64,000 nucleotides of DNA from Eucalyptus grandis (lineage: Eukaryota > Streptophyta > Magnoliopsida > Myrtales > Myrtaceae), in assembly GCF_016545825.1 (NCBI RefSeq), contig NC_052612.1, positions 41,275,738 to 41,339,737 of the forward strand. The letters run 5' to 3'. Numbering within the stretch: the stretch's first letter is position 1; the number at the start of each line of letters is the position of its first letter. The position numbers and the translations under genes were made by a program. Shown here piece by piece: positions 1-10,714 of the stretch. The notes beneath the pieces are model-generated. The model was given only the letters and a program-made list of their open reading frames with translations. It did not search any database and was not told where the DNA came from.

Positions 1-1112
1 TTGAATTAACTTCGGAATTAGGTTCCTTTTCTTTTGAAAATACTTCGCCCTCCGAGCTAGAAACATTACGTGTCTATTGCGAAATGCTTGATCACGACAA
101 CTCGGATTCCATATAAAAATAGAAAACTAAACATAGAAAGAAGGCAAGGGGGTCGCTACTCGCTACTTTAACTTAAAATCGAACTGTAGGGGGCAATTTT
201 GGCTTTTTTTTTTTTTTAATTAGTGAAAATGGAGGAGAAGAAGAGGGGACAAAAAACATAAAAATAGAAAAAAAAAAAAAAATCCAGGGGCTACAAAAAA
301 AAAAAAAAAGAAAACGGAAAACGAAAAAAACGAAAAATGATAGCTTTAGAGATAGAAAGGGAGAGAGAAGAACACGTCCGACCAAGCAAAACAGGAGAGA
401 AGAAGAAGCCTGGCGAGCGGAAAACAGAGCCTCCCGCTTCCACGGTCGGCCCCCCCACGCACCATCCCTCTACCTCCCCCTTCCCCTATTCCTACGCGCT
501 CTCTCCCTCCCTCCCTCCCTCCCCTTCCTTCTCTCTCTCTCTCGCATCGTTCGACGCGACGCCATACCTCCCTCCTCCACCGCACCGACCGCCCAGCCAT
601 CGCCATTCCATCACCCTCTCCCTCCCCCTCCCCCCTCGTCTCGCCGCGTCAACCGGTCGCCACCCCTCGCACCATCACCACCGCAGGACATCACCATCGC
701 CGCGGCGGCGGCGGCGGCGGCGACGTTGGAGACGTTTCCGGTGGAAGCCATGGCCGGCGTTTCTCGTGAGTCTCTCCTCCTTCCTTCCTTCCTTCCTTTG
801 CATTGCTTCGTTTTCCGCGAGCTTCCGTTTCCGGTAGGCAATCCGCATTTATTTATTTATTTATTTTTTTCTCCTCTTTCCTTCCCGCGGGGAGGAAGTG
901 GCGATCTCGAATGAGAACGCGAGCGAGCATTTCCACGATCGATTCCATTCGATTCCAGCTTGCGGAACCTGAAATCGGCTGCCTTTTCTCCTCCTTTCTG
1001 TTTTTTTTTTTTTTTTTTTTGCGAGCGTGGTGCTTCCAGCTGGAATGAGATGATCTGCTCCGCTCGGGATCGCTGATTTCGTTCCCCGCGTGTTCGGCGT
1101 CGAAGCCTCGCA
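1..1112. other. Upstream region of the GT47 gene, low complexity
   Basis: The stretch holds A/T runs, a strongly CT-rich tract at about 450-545 and 595-650, and a CGG triplet run near 701-722. CT-rich leaders and GGC runs are common just upstream of plant coding regions, so promoter and 5' UTR of the gene starting at 1113 probably lie here. An upstream ATG at 750 is followed within 20 bases by a GTGAGT donor-like site, so a leader intron is possible but not shown. Open frames here are Pro/Ser/Arg-rich translations of simple sequence and I do not call them genes. Confidence 0.5.
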
Positions 1113-4100
1113 ATGGCCGAGAGGAACAGCCCCGCCCTCGGCATCCTCTCCCGGAAGTCCCTCTTCTCCCTGTTCACGGCCACCTCGCTCGTGTTCCTCC
1201 TGTCCTGGCTCTTCGTGTTTCAGTCCGCGGGCGGCCGTCCTCGCTTCATCGACCACAGCCTGCTCCCCAATTCCAAGCTCCTCGCCACGTTGGATGCCGC
1301 CGCCGCCGCTAACCGCGAGGGCCGGAGTGAGAATGAGGTCGGCCCCTCGGTGGGGAACCGGTCGATCCTCATGGACGGCGAGGAGGAAGCCGGCGAAGCG
1401 CCCAGAGCGAAGGCGGACGCGAAATGCGGCTCGCCTGATGATGATGATAGTAATTATAATAAAGCGGCCCTCAAGGTCTACATGTATGATTTGCCCCCGG
1501 AATTTCATTTCGGACTGTTGGATTGGAAAGGCGAGGGAGAGGGCGTTTGGCCGGATATTCGGACTAAGATTCCGGATTACCCTGGGGGATTGAACTTGCA
1601 GCACAGCATAGAGTATTGGCTGACTTTGGATCTCCTCTCCTCCGAGTTCACCAATTCGTCGGGTGGTCGCAGTGCGGTCAGGGTCCATAATTCTAACGAA
1701 GCTGACGTGATCTTCGTCCCCTTCTTCTCTTCCTTAAGTTACAACCGGTTTTCGAAGGGGAACCCGCATCAAAAGAAGAGCAAGAATAAGTTGCTGCAGG
1801 AGAAGTTGGTCAGTTATTTGGCAAGACAACCGGAATGGAAGAGGTCCGGTGGCAGAGACCATGTAGTTGTGGCTCACCATCCCAACAGCATGTTGGATGC
1901 AAGGATGAAGCTGTGGCCAGCTATGTTTATATTAGCAGACTTTGGGCGGTACCCTCCGAACATCGCCAATGTCGACAAGGATGTGATTGCTCCGTACAAA
2001 CATGTGGTTAGGAACTACGCTGATGATAACTCGGGTTTTGATAGCCGTCCAACTTTGCTGTACTTCCAAGGTGCCATATACAGAAAAGATGTAAGTTCGC
2101 CCTCTTTTCCAGTGTTTAGATAGGATGATATGTCAGTCGCTGCATATGGACACCAGGGTGTGATATTTGAGTCTGTTCTCGACTTGCTCCTTTAGATACC
2201 GCAGTCTTTCTCGTGCATAATTTCTCTTTCACCTTTTCTGATTTCATCTCTATGCTTGCATTTGCTTAAACTCATTTGCAAAACAGAAATTATAGACTTA
2301 AACTGTTAGCTCTAGTCTCCAGTTGTTACAGGTGATGATCATCTGCAGTCCTTGTGTCTCTTGGAATTTGATGTTTCTGTATGTCACTTGCAATGTTATC
2401 TTAGCTGATTATCCTAGTTCATTTGTTTGGCTATTAAACTCAATCTGTGCTACTAACAATTGGTGGCCAGACTTTTTAAGAAGTTTATATCCGTTAAACC
2501 TACTGTTTTTGGCGTCTCGATTGCAATTGGGAGATATAGAGGTCTGAGTACAGCCTAATTTTACTGTGATTACTATGAGAGTATACAAGGAGAAACCTTT
2601 TCCTTATCTGCTCAGGTTTCCATCAGATGATAGATCCAAGAAAACTCTGATTTTGTCTGAATTCAACTGAAAGTTTGTTTGGTTAAAGCTGAAAGGAATT
2701 TGTTTTTGAAGATTATATAACCCATATGGATCGAAATTGTTGCAAAGAGTAGAATCCATGTCATAGTGCATCCTTATTTGTAAACATGGAAATGTAGTTG
2801 CATAAATTTTCATTTATCAGGGGTTTTATTGATTTCTGTTACTGTTGAAAACAATTTCATTCTCTTTTTAACCTGTATAACTAGAAAGGAGTCCTTGAAT
2901 TTTATGATTTATTTTTGAGTTCTTTGAAAGCAAGTTTTAAATATGATTTTTTTTTTTTTTTTGGGAGAATCAAAGGGAGTTTAGTTTCCATATGCAACCT
3001 TTTAAAAACCGAAATTTCGTTTTTTTCCCATTATTCTCCATCAAACCTTTCTGAGGAGGTGGGGTCGTGCATTAGATATGTGCCAGGGGAAATTCATTTG
3101 TAATCAATCCAGTAATGCCAAGTAGATAATCTTTTGCACCATTTTTGTATCGATATGGAGTAAGCGCAATTTTCAAAAGTTCATTGAAGCTGAGAGCAAA
3201 TTTTAGACTTGCTTGCTGAACTATTTCAAGCTGTGACTACCTCACTCGGATGAATGCTTGTTCATCTAGATGCAAAGTCATGGTACATGGTTTGTCTGGG
3301 CAGTAAATTTCCCTAAAATGTGCCTGCCCACAAAATCCATTCTCAGTTATAAGTTCCTTATTATTTATCAGTTTTTTTGTTCTATCTGTCCCTGAAAATT
3401 TTCCCAACCTTGGATCGACATAAATGTGTGACTCACATATACTTGGTACTTACTATTTGAGTTTGGTTTGGCTATGACTCTCTGCCATTTTCTGTTTGAG
3501 ATGATATGCTTGAGAATTGCTTTGACAGGCATCGAGGAGTTCGCATCTTGAATATCCTCTACTTAATGTTCTTCTTTCTTTGCTAAAAATTTGGTTGTTA
3601 TAATGTCTATGGGAATCAAACATAAGGAAATTTGTGGAGAACATTTTGATACAAACAATAGGTTCATCAGCATCATGTTTACCTTCTTGAATGCTCTTGA
3701 AAGACTGGTCAGCTCAGGGATTCTTATGTTAACAGATCAAGATATCCAATGTTTTGCCTTCTCATTTCGGTTTTGTATCTTGCTCTTATGCTCCTGATAT
3801 TTAGGGTGGATATGTGCGGCAAGAGTTGTTCTATCTCCTAAAGGATGAGAAAGATGTGCATTTCTCATTTGGAAGCGTTCAAAAGGATGGAATCAGAAAA
3901 GCTACGCAAGGAATGCGGTCATCCAAGTTTTGCCTCAACATAGCTGGTGATACGCCCTCATCCAACCGCCTCTTTGATGCCATTGCCAGTCACTGTGTCC
4001 CGGTCATCATTAGTGATGAAATCGAGCTTCCATATGAGGATGTCCTCGACTACTCCCAATTCTGCATCTTCGTTCGTACTTCTGATGCTATAAAGAAAAA

Positions 4101-4359
4101 CTTCCTCATAAATTTCATTAGGAGTATTGGAAAGGATGAGTGGACCCGAATGTGGCAGAGGTTGAAAGAGATCAATAATTTCTATGAGTTTCAGTACCCA
4201 TCGAAGGATGGAGATGCTGTCCAGATGATATGGCAAGCTATAGCTCGTAAGGTTCCTTCAATTAGAATGAAGTTGCACAAGTCTCGGCGCTTTGCTCATC
4301 ATCTGGGCCACACAGAAAGTGGATTGATATCATTCAAATCACCCAAAAATTTTTGGTGA
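1113..4359 (+). CDS. GT47 exostosin-family glycosyltransferase (ARAD-like), two exons
   Basis: Exons 1113-2090 and 3805-4359 join in phase 0 across a GTAAGT...TTTAG intron of 1,714 bp, giving 510 residues. Seen: a short cytosolic N-terminus, one hydrophobic anchor at about residues 16-36 (type II Golgi topology), an Ala-rich and charged stem, then the exostosin domain opening with LKVYMYDLPPEFHFGLLDW near residue 124. Exon 2 carries the GT47 signature: FCLNIAGDTPSSNRLFDAI, then CVPVIISDEIELPYEDVLD. Length and exon split suit a full enzyme. By family knowledge, plant GT47 proteins add sugars such as arabinose, galactose or glucuronic acid to wall polysaccharides in the Golgi lumen. The wording of the N-terminal motif resembles the ARAD clade (putative arabinan arabinosyltransferases), but donor and acceptor cannot be read from sequence. 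ATG 1113 is chosen because it precedes the anchor and keeps the frame. No damage seen. Confidence 0.9.
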
Positions 4360-5516
4360 AAAGACACGCAGTTCATTCTTTGTGGCTCCCTTTTTTCAAG
4401 AGCCTTCAACATTGTCCTGCTTGAGATAGACGAGAGCCGCTGGTCTTCTCACGGCAGATTTTGAGCCTGAAGCTGTAATTGTTGCAGAGAAATAGAAAGG
4501 AGTGAAGTAATTGTCTGGGCAATTCTTCCAGGATATATTGCTTTTTTGGTACTTTTCAGGGATTCGTGTTCTTATCCTGTGGAAGTATACCGTGTGCGAC
4601 AGCACGAAGCAATGAATCTCTTGGGAAGCCTAACAAGTTCATAAATATTCAAATGGCATTACAGGTTCCTTAATGTGATTAAGATGGGTATAATACTGAA
4701 ATAACATGTTACTCCTCAATGAATTCAACTCATTTATCTGTCGCTCCGTCTCTTTTGCTGAAATTACTGTTAACATCTGATTTTTGTATTTGCTCAAGTA
4801 ACAAGCTTCAATCTCAAGTCCTCCTGGCTTCATCCAGCATTCAAGCAATGTATCCATTTGACAGAGGGGGCCTGCTTTTTTCTCATGATCAGTCCACATT
4901 CAATCAATTTGATCATTGGTCGACTAATAAGTGTAGCATCCTGTGCTTTCACCCATAAATATCAATTGAGATCTTGGAGCTGCAGAGATTGCCAGATCTT
5001 TGCAAGTCAGAAACTGGTATAGGTTCTCTTCTTGGAAAGATTCTTGAAGCGGACTTGGTGCACCCAAAAGTACCAGAATGCCATGTGATTCTTCTTTCTC
5101 TCAATATCAAAATGGCTCAAGCAGAAGGCCAAAAGCGTGCAATTCGAAATGAATCGTGTTTAAGATAATATTCTGTCTATTTGGATTAATACGCTAAACA
5201 TATCAAGTTGAATCAGAATCATGCCATCTCAAATGGTTATTACCCCTTCAGTATTTACTGAGTTGAGCCGCTGCCTCGTCTTTTCAATCATACTCTGCCC
5301 TGATTATCCATGCAAACCTATGCATTCGCATACAAATACCTTACTAGGAACAGATCAAGATAAGCAGCCTTCAAGATAAAATCTCACGCTCTCTTTCATT
5401 CCCATATTTCTGAAGTAAAGACCAATTCAAACATCGATCCGAGTCTTACAACAAAAACAGCCAGCAAGTTCAAGAGTTCGCCAAGCAACTTTGCGCCTGC
5501 TTCTCTAACAGAACAG
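4360..5516. other. 3' flank of the GT47 gene, no gene seen
   Basis: The 3' UTR of the GT47 gene must start here. Beyond about 4650 the sequence is ordinary AT-rich DNA with only short open frames (for example 4719-4958 and 4974-5168 on plus) that have no recognisable motif. No poly(A) signal stands out clearly enough to place the transcript end. Confidence 0.4.
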
Positions 5517-5810
5517 ATGACCGCCTTGATTTTGCCAATGATTCTTTTCTTCTCTTTTCAAGTGGAAGGCGACGGCAGGGATGCCCTTGAGCAGCAGCCT
5601 CTCTCCCAGTATCTTTCCTATCTTGCAGCGGCCGCCAAATCCCGAGTGAACTCCATGCTCAGTCTAAAAGCCTTCTCCTGTGAGATCGCTGATTACACGA
5701 CAGGGGCAGTTCGTAGGGCAATGGATCACTTGGGCACACACGTACTTGTTGGTAAAGTGCGTCTTCAGAACATGAGGCTCGAGAAAAGCTTATTATTTTC
5801 GGCGGTTTAG
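5517..5810 (+). CDS. Unassigned small ORF, 97 codons
   Basis: An open frame with a hydrophobic start (MTALILPMILFFSFQVEG) followed by a mixed, partly helical segment with QQPLSQYLSYLAAAAKSRV and an AVRRAMDHLGTHVLVGKV stretch. Composition is more protein-like and GC-richer than the surrounding DNA, so it may be a small gene or an exon remnant. The first 15 or so residues could equally be read-through from an intron: TTTTCAAG precedes GTGGAAGGC at about 5560, which would serve as a splice acceptor. I do not recognise the family and assign no function. Confidence 0.25.
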   Translation: MTALILPMILFFSFQVEGDGRDALEQQPLSQYLSYLAAAAKSRVNSMLSLKAFSCEIADYTTGAVRRAMDHLGTHVLVGKVRLQNMRLEKSLLFSAV

Positions 5811-6429
5811 CCGGCGGTGGAATAACCATCTCTGCGTTGTAAATCAGCATAACAGACTTTGAATAGATTAAATACAAAAAAAAAAAAAAAATCAGCTTTC
5901 ATTCATTTTCCAAATGGTTTGTTTTCCCTATTAGGTGATGCTCTATTAGGTGATGCTCATATATGAGCAAATCAACATTTTCAATATTACCCGATAAGCT
6001 CTTTTTGGCTAATCTAGTAATTTGTTATTGGCCAATATGACTAAATCTAGCATGTCATACATTCATATCATTATCATATGAATTAGAAGATGTGAAGAGG
6101 AAATAACAAATATTGACATTACTATAGTCAATACAATAACCATACTAACTCGTATCTAAATACAAGTCTACACCACTATTATGGAAGTTTAAATTAAAAT
6201 TAAGTTGAATCAATATTAATACAGATTCTAAATTTCGATGAATCTCTAGAGCATATAATACAAATAAAGTGCATTTACCACGCATATTTGGTAATTGCCA
6301 ATTCCTTTTATTTCATCTCTAGAGTTGTTCTCTACATAAATTCATTTCGTTTCAATTGAAATTCGATGGAGCTCAATGAAGGCATCTCTAGTCTATTGCT
6401 TTCGAATCTACAATCCATAAAGTTTAGAT
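5811..6429. other. AT-rich intergenic DNA
   Basis: A 13-base A run near 5877-5891 and a short direct repeat around 5935-5955 (ATTAGGTGATGCT twice) are all that stand out. No coding signal seen. Confidence 0.4.
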
Positions 6430-6645
6430 TCAATTAAAAAACCAAACTTGATATAAAAGTAGCTCACTTAAGAACACGGAAGGTGTCTCCTTCTTTGGCT
6501 TGCCATAATCGTGAGCAAAGTGATTCCTCTTACTACAATTGTAACATTTCAACCTTAACATTTTCTTCACACAAGAATGTTTTCTTGTCTTATGTTGGTC
6601 AAGTCTTGATTCTTGTTTGAAGAGTTCGCTTCCTTGCCTTTCCAC
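6430..6645 (-). pseudogene. Copia-type gag zinc-knuckle remnant
   Basis: The minus-strand frame encodes LKCYNCSKRNHFAHDYGKPKKE. This matches the CCHC nucleic-acid-binding knuckle of Ty1/copia gag (CxxC, four residues, H, four residues, C) followed by the basic KPKK tail. The last zinc ligand is Tyr instead of Cys, so the knuckle is broken. No protease, integrase or reverse transcriptase frame is visible in the kilobase on either side. It is therefore a decayed fragment, not an element that can move. Confidence 0.6.
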
Positions 6646-7671
6646 CTTTTGAATGAATTAAGATGTTTGTGCTTGGAGCTTGGAAGAAACTCCTTATGAA
6701 ATGGAACTAGCATAATAAATTTCTGTTTCTAGCTTAGTCACTAGGAGATGGTCCTGATGGCCTCTTTGGCAGCCCAAGGTGGCACAGTATATCCTCAAGT
6801 TCTTCTATAACTTAGTTAAGAGTTTCTAATACTTCTTGCTTTTCTAGCACATATTGCATTTTCACATTCAATATCTCATAATTCTTGCCATTCAATTTCT
6901 CTCATTTATTCAGTTCAGCTACTATGTTATTAGATGCCAAAGTCAGTGAACATTTCAAACATATTTGTACGAGTTATTAATGCTCAACATTTATGCATTT
7001 ATTTTGTATAAACTAATCATATTAATGAATAAAATCAAATAAGATTTTAGAATCGAAAGGTTACTTTGTTTCTAATTATCATCCAAAATTCCTAACTTGA
7101 AATTATCATTTATATAATCATTTATACAAAAATAAGTTTTCCAAAGTCACTAAAACTTTCTTGAACTTTCCACAAATAATTGTAAATTAAAATAATAATT
7201 TACAATAGTAAATAATATTGAACTTTCATTAACCAAACATGTCCAAGTAAAAAGATAACAACATCAACATGGAAATAAATATTTACATCTAAAATATTTC
7301 AAACCAACCTAAGAAAAACAATAAATAAATAAATTCAACGATATTCAACTATCTATAAAAAGGGAAAAACATTTTAATTTTCTTAGAAAATTCCTCTGAA
7401 ATACTGTCGCATTGGGTTACCATGGAAAGACCTTGGGAGATTCCTAATGGCTTATCCAAGGTGCATTCATTTTACACCAAGTTACTTTCAACCAAAACGG
7501 TTGAAGTCTTCGTTGCAAGTTTTTTATAAGCTGGAACCATGTTGGCCTACCATAAGCTATCTAATATTGCTTGTCATTCAAATGGAAGAATGTTTATTAG
7601 GATCGACACCTCAAAATTTGGCATAGGGTAATCATTCCAAATGATTCTTTTTATCATTCCGTTGACTCTAA
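6646..7671. other. AT-rich intergenic DNA next to the copia remnant
   Basis: About 1 kb with many short A/T tracts and stops in every frame. The first 250 bases may be further decayed gag, but I see no motif to support it. Confidence 0.35.
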
Positions 7672-8600
7672 GCACATGCGTCACTATATCAACATCATTT
7701 TAAAATTTCTAGCCAAAAATTGATTTGTGGAAGAGAAATAGATTTTTTTTTAATTTCTATTTCTATGAGTTTTTGAAGCAAAAATTCGTATTTAATAATA
7801 GCACAAATTTTTTGTTTTAGGAATAGAATTTTGTTTGATAACAACACAAATTTTCTCCTTCTTGGGGTGCGGCAAATGGTGATGGTGGATGGCCATTGGT
7901 GACAGAGACCGGCGTTGAGTGGTGGCGGCGGCGAGTGACCGGCGACAATGGTGGTTGACAACCAGTGACGATGGTGACGATCACATGCGTCACTATATCA
8001 ACGTCATTCCATCAATAATTAGCTATTTTCGCTCTTAGGGTATGAATGATAAAATTTCTAGTCAAAAATTGATTTTTGGAAGAGAAATAGTTTTTTTTTT
8101 ATTTATTTCTATTTCTAGATGAGTTTTTGAGCAAAAATTCATATTTGATAAACGACGCAAAATTTTTGTTCTCAAAATAAAATTTTGTTTGATAATAACA
8201 TAAAATTTCTCTTCTTGAGGTACAGCAAATGGTGACGGTGGATGGCGGTTAGCGATGGAGACTAGTAGTGGGTGGTGGCGGCGGGTAACGGTGGTAGGCA
8301 ACCGGGCACAATGGTGCCCAGCGATGAGCAGCGACCGGAGACTGGTGGGCGATGGACAGTAGGTGGGTGGTCAACTAATAGAGAAAATGAGCAATGCGAA
8401 CAATTTTTATTTCTTATTTTTGTTTCAAAAAAGAGAAATAATTTTTTTTTTATTTTTGGTTTTTATTCCAAACTTATTTTTGAAGTAGAAATCTATTACA
8501 GAAATAGAAAAAATAAAATAATTTTACTAAATGGAATTTCTATTTCAAATATAAGTCTTGAATAGAAAAATTGTTTCTAGAGCAAAAATTTTGGTTTGTC
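7672..8600. mobile_element. Non-autonomous repeat element with an internal tandem duplication
   Basis: About 310 bp beginning CACATGCGTCACTATATCAAC at 7673 recurs beginning at 7982, so 7672-7980 and 7981-8300 are a diverged tandem pair. Each half holds an AT-rich arm (AGAAATAG then a T run then TTTCTATTTCTA) and a GC-rich GGTGGCGGCGG core. The sequence at 8395-8590 runs as a rough inverted copy of the arms and ends with CTAGAGCAAAAATTTTGG, mirroring TTCTAGCCAAAAATTG near 7709. This is the shape of a small inverted-repeat element; its superfamily and target-site duplication are unclear. Confidence 0.45.
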
Positions 8601-8763
8601 ATGCAGCACTTTAGCTCTTCAAGTCTCGCCTTGTGTTCATCCATTTTTACGATAGATTTGTGTACGAAATGCATTTCCTATAACAAATTTAAAAAAAAAA
8701 AAATGGTTACACATAATCTATAAAATAATTCATCAACATTTCATATTTTTTTTTTCAGTTAAC

Positions 8764-8868
8764 GGTCAACGAAGGTCAGCAAAGGTCAACGCCAGTGAAC
8801 GGTCAACGGATGATAGGGTTGGGTCAGCCGGGTCAGCTGGGTTGGATCAACGAGTCAGCTAGGTCAAG
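8764..8868. repeat. Cluster of GGTCAA / GGTCAGC motifs
   Basis: GGTCAAC occurs at 8764, 8783 and 8801 and GGTCAAG at 8862, with GGTCAGC variants between. GGTCAA is the reverse complement of the WRKY W-box TTGACC. No gene starts close by, so this is more likely a decayed short tandem repeat than a working regulatory region. Confidence 0.35.
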
Positions 8869-8874
8869 CTAGCC

Positions 8875-9209
8875 GAGGGGCAAAATGGCAACATCAATGA
8901 AAAAAGAACATAATCGTAAAAAACGTTGATAGGGGCAAAATCACAATTTTGCAAAAAGTGAGGGGCAAAACTATAATTGCATAGGTAGGTGAGGAGTCCC
9001 TTGCCCGTGCTGTGCACGTGCCGATGACCCCAGCCCATTTTGGCCACGTGTGGAGGCGCCTCCAACCACCTTCGGTGGCGTGCCACCCGTTGATTTTCTT
9101 GTCTCAACGGGAGCTTCAATCTTGTACTTTCAAAAACAAATTTTGTCGCACGGAACTTCGAGATGGGGCATTGAATAGAATAGTCGGGTGTCGGGTTTTT
9201 TGCCCCTGA
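8875..9209. mobile_element. Possible MITE, 335 bp
   Basis: The segment starts GAGGGGCAAAATGG and ends TTTTTTGCCCCTGAG, a short inverted pair. The AGGGGCAAAA arm is repeated twice more inside, near 8931 and 8971. No coding capacity and no clear target-site duplication; weak call. Confidence 0.3.
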
Positions 9210-10714
9210 GTTTTTGTTGGCGTCATTTCACGAATTCTAACCATTGATGCATTTACAAACAACAACAGTGATCGGGAAACAACATGTTAGAAATGGATTT
9301 CTAATCAAAACGGATACTCAAACTATTGAGTAACACTAAAAACACAAAATGCATAAACGTGCTTGAAGATCTTTGTATCACTGATTGTGTAAAGCACACT
9401 ACCAAGACGGATGTACTTTATTTTCCACGGATTAAATGCTGTTGCAATCTTGAGAGGAATCAATCCTTCGATCCTTGATGGAAGCCTCTTAAGAGAGTTC
9501 TTTTACTTGAGAGAGAGAATCCACAAGATACAAATTTGCAGAATATTGTCTTTCTTTTTAACGTTTTTTTATATTGCAGTTTCTTTTACACAAAAAATAA
9601 CTGCTTTTTAGAGTTACAGGTCAGGTTTGGCCCAACATGGGCGGTCCAACATCTTTTATAAAACCCATCAGACCCAATGACAAATGCGTTCCCATACTTT
9701 CGGCTTTGGAATCAATGTTGTCGATTCGATTCTTGTCCTAGAGAACTCATATTTAAATGAAGGAAAATGATATTGAGTTGCTGTGTAGGTTCCCTTTCAA
9801 ATAGCAGACAAATTACGGCTGTGCTCCTGGATTATAGAAAAAGAAAGCCTATATAACAACGAGTTTCCTCAGAGTAATGAACTTTTTCTGAACAACAGTC
9901 AACAAAAAGTTACTGGAACTTATGTAGACATATCATCCCTATAGGTCTTTGCAGTTTATCAGCAAAGTTCTTGATCATGATGACAGTGCTAACATCGTGC
10001 GCCATCGGATTTGTTCGGTTTGTGTTCTTGCTCTTCTTCAGGGGGTTTCAGGCTTATATTTTCACTGAGAGCATGAGGTTGCCAATGCGTTGGCCGATTA
10101 TCGCCTCTTCTGTCTATTTCCATACTTTTGAACAGCGTCCAATACGGTGCTTTCTCGTACTTCTCCACTATTCACTCCTGAACCCATGATTAAAACTACA
10201 CTACTTCGTAGAGAAGTTTTGGCCCTTTTTTGATTGTCTCCGACGTGAGTGGACATCATTAAATAAGCAGTCCATAAATATTCAAGAAATATAAGGTGAT
10301 CCATTCTACAACATGAATGTTAACTAGTGGATTAAAGATCTAGTCCTTACCACTCTATTGTGAGTGGACATTATAGTCATCACATCCGAAATCTTCCTGC
10401 CAGAGATCATCTTGAGTTTCAGTAGTAAATACGAACTGCTCAATATTCGCAATATTTCCAATAGTAGTATAAGCACATGAGCTTGAGTATTTGTCATTGA
10501 TTATCGGGGGCAGTGCTAGCAAAACTCTCGTGAAAGGATGGCCTAAATGACCTGAAACAGTAGCTGCAACACTTGCTGGGTTTCGAAATGAGGAAGGAGC
10601 TTCACACGCCGATGGTCGACTAAGCTTCTTCCAGAGATCCAGTAAGATTCTTGACTGCGTACCTAGACATTGTTGATGCAAAATGCTACTTCACTGACCA
10701 TAAGTCATCGCTGT
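9210..10714. other. Intergenic DNA 3' of the minus-strand MATE gene
   Basis: No recognisable gene. A minus-strand open frame at 10355-10681 (108 codons, with VAATVSGHLGHPFTRVLLAL) lies just past the MATE stop codon and overlaps its likely 3' UTR. I found no family match for it. The rest is AT-rich with scattered stops. Confidence 0.4.

Noticed and set aside
337..837. Open frame of 166 codons upstream of the GT47 gene
   Set aside because: Translation of CT-rich and CGG simple sequence (Pro/Ser/Arg/His runs); overlapping antisense frames are equally open; no motif.
5517..5810. Resemblance of the AMDHLGT stretch to ABI-interactor-like proteins
   Set aside because: Only a few residues agree and the surrounding order does not fit; left unassigned.
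8764..8868. W-box cluster as a pathogen-responsive promoter
   Set aside because: No gene start within about 1.5 kb; motif copies look like a decayed tandem repeat.
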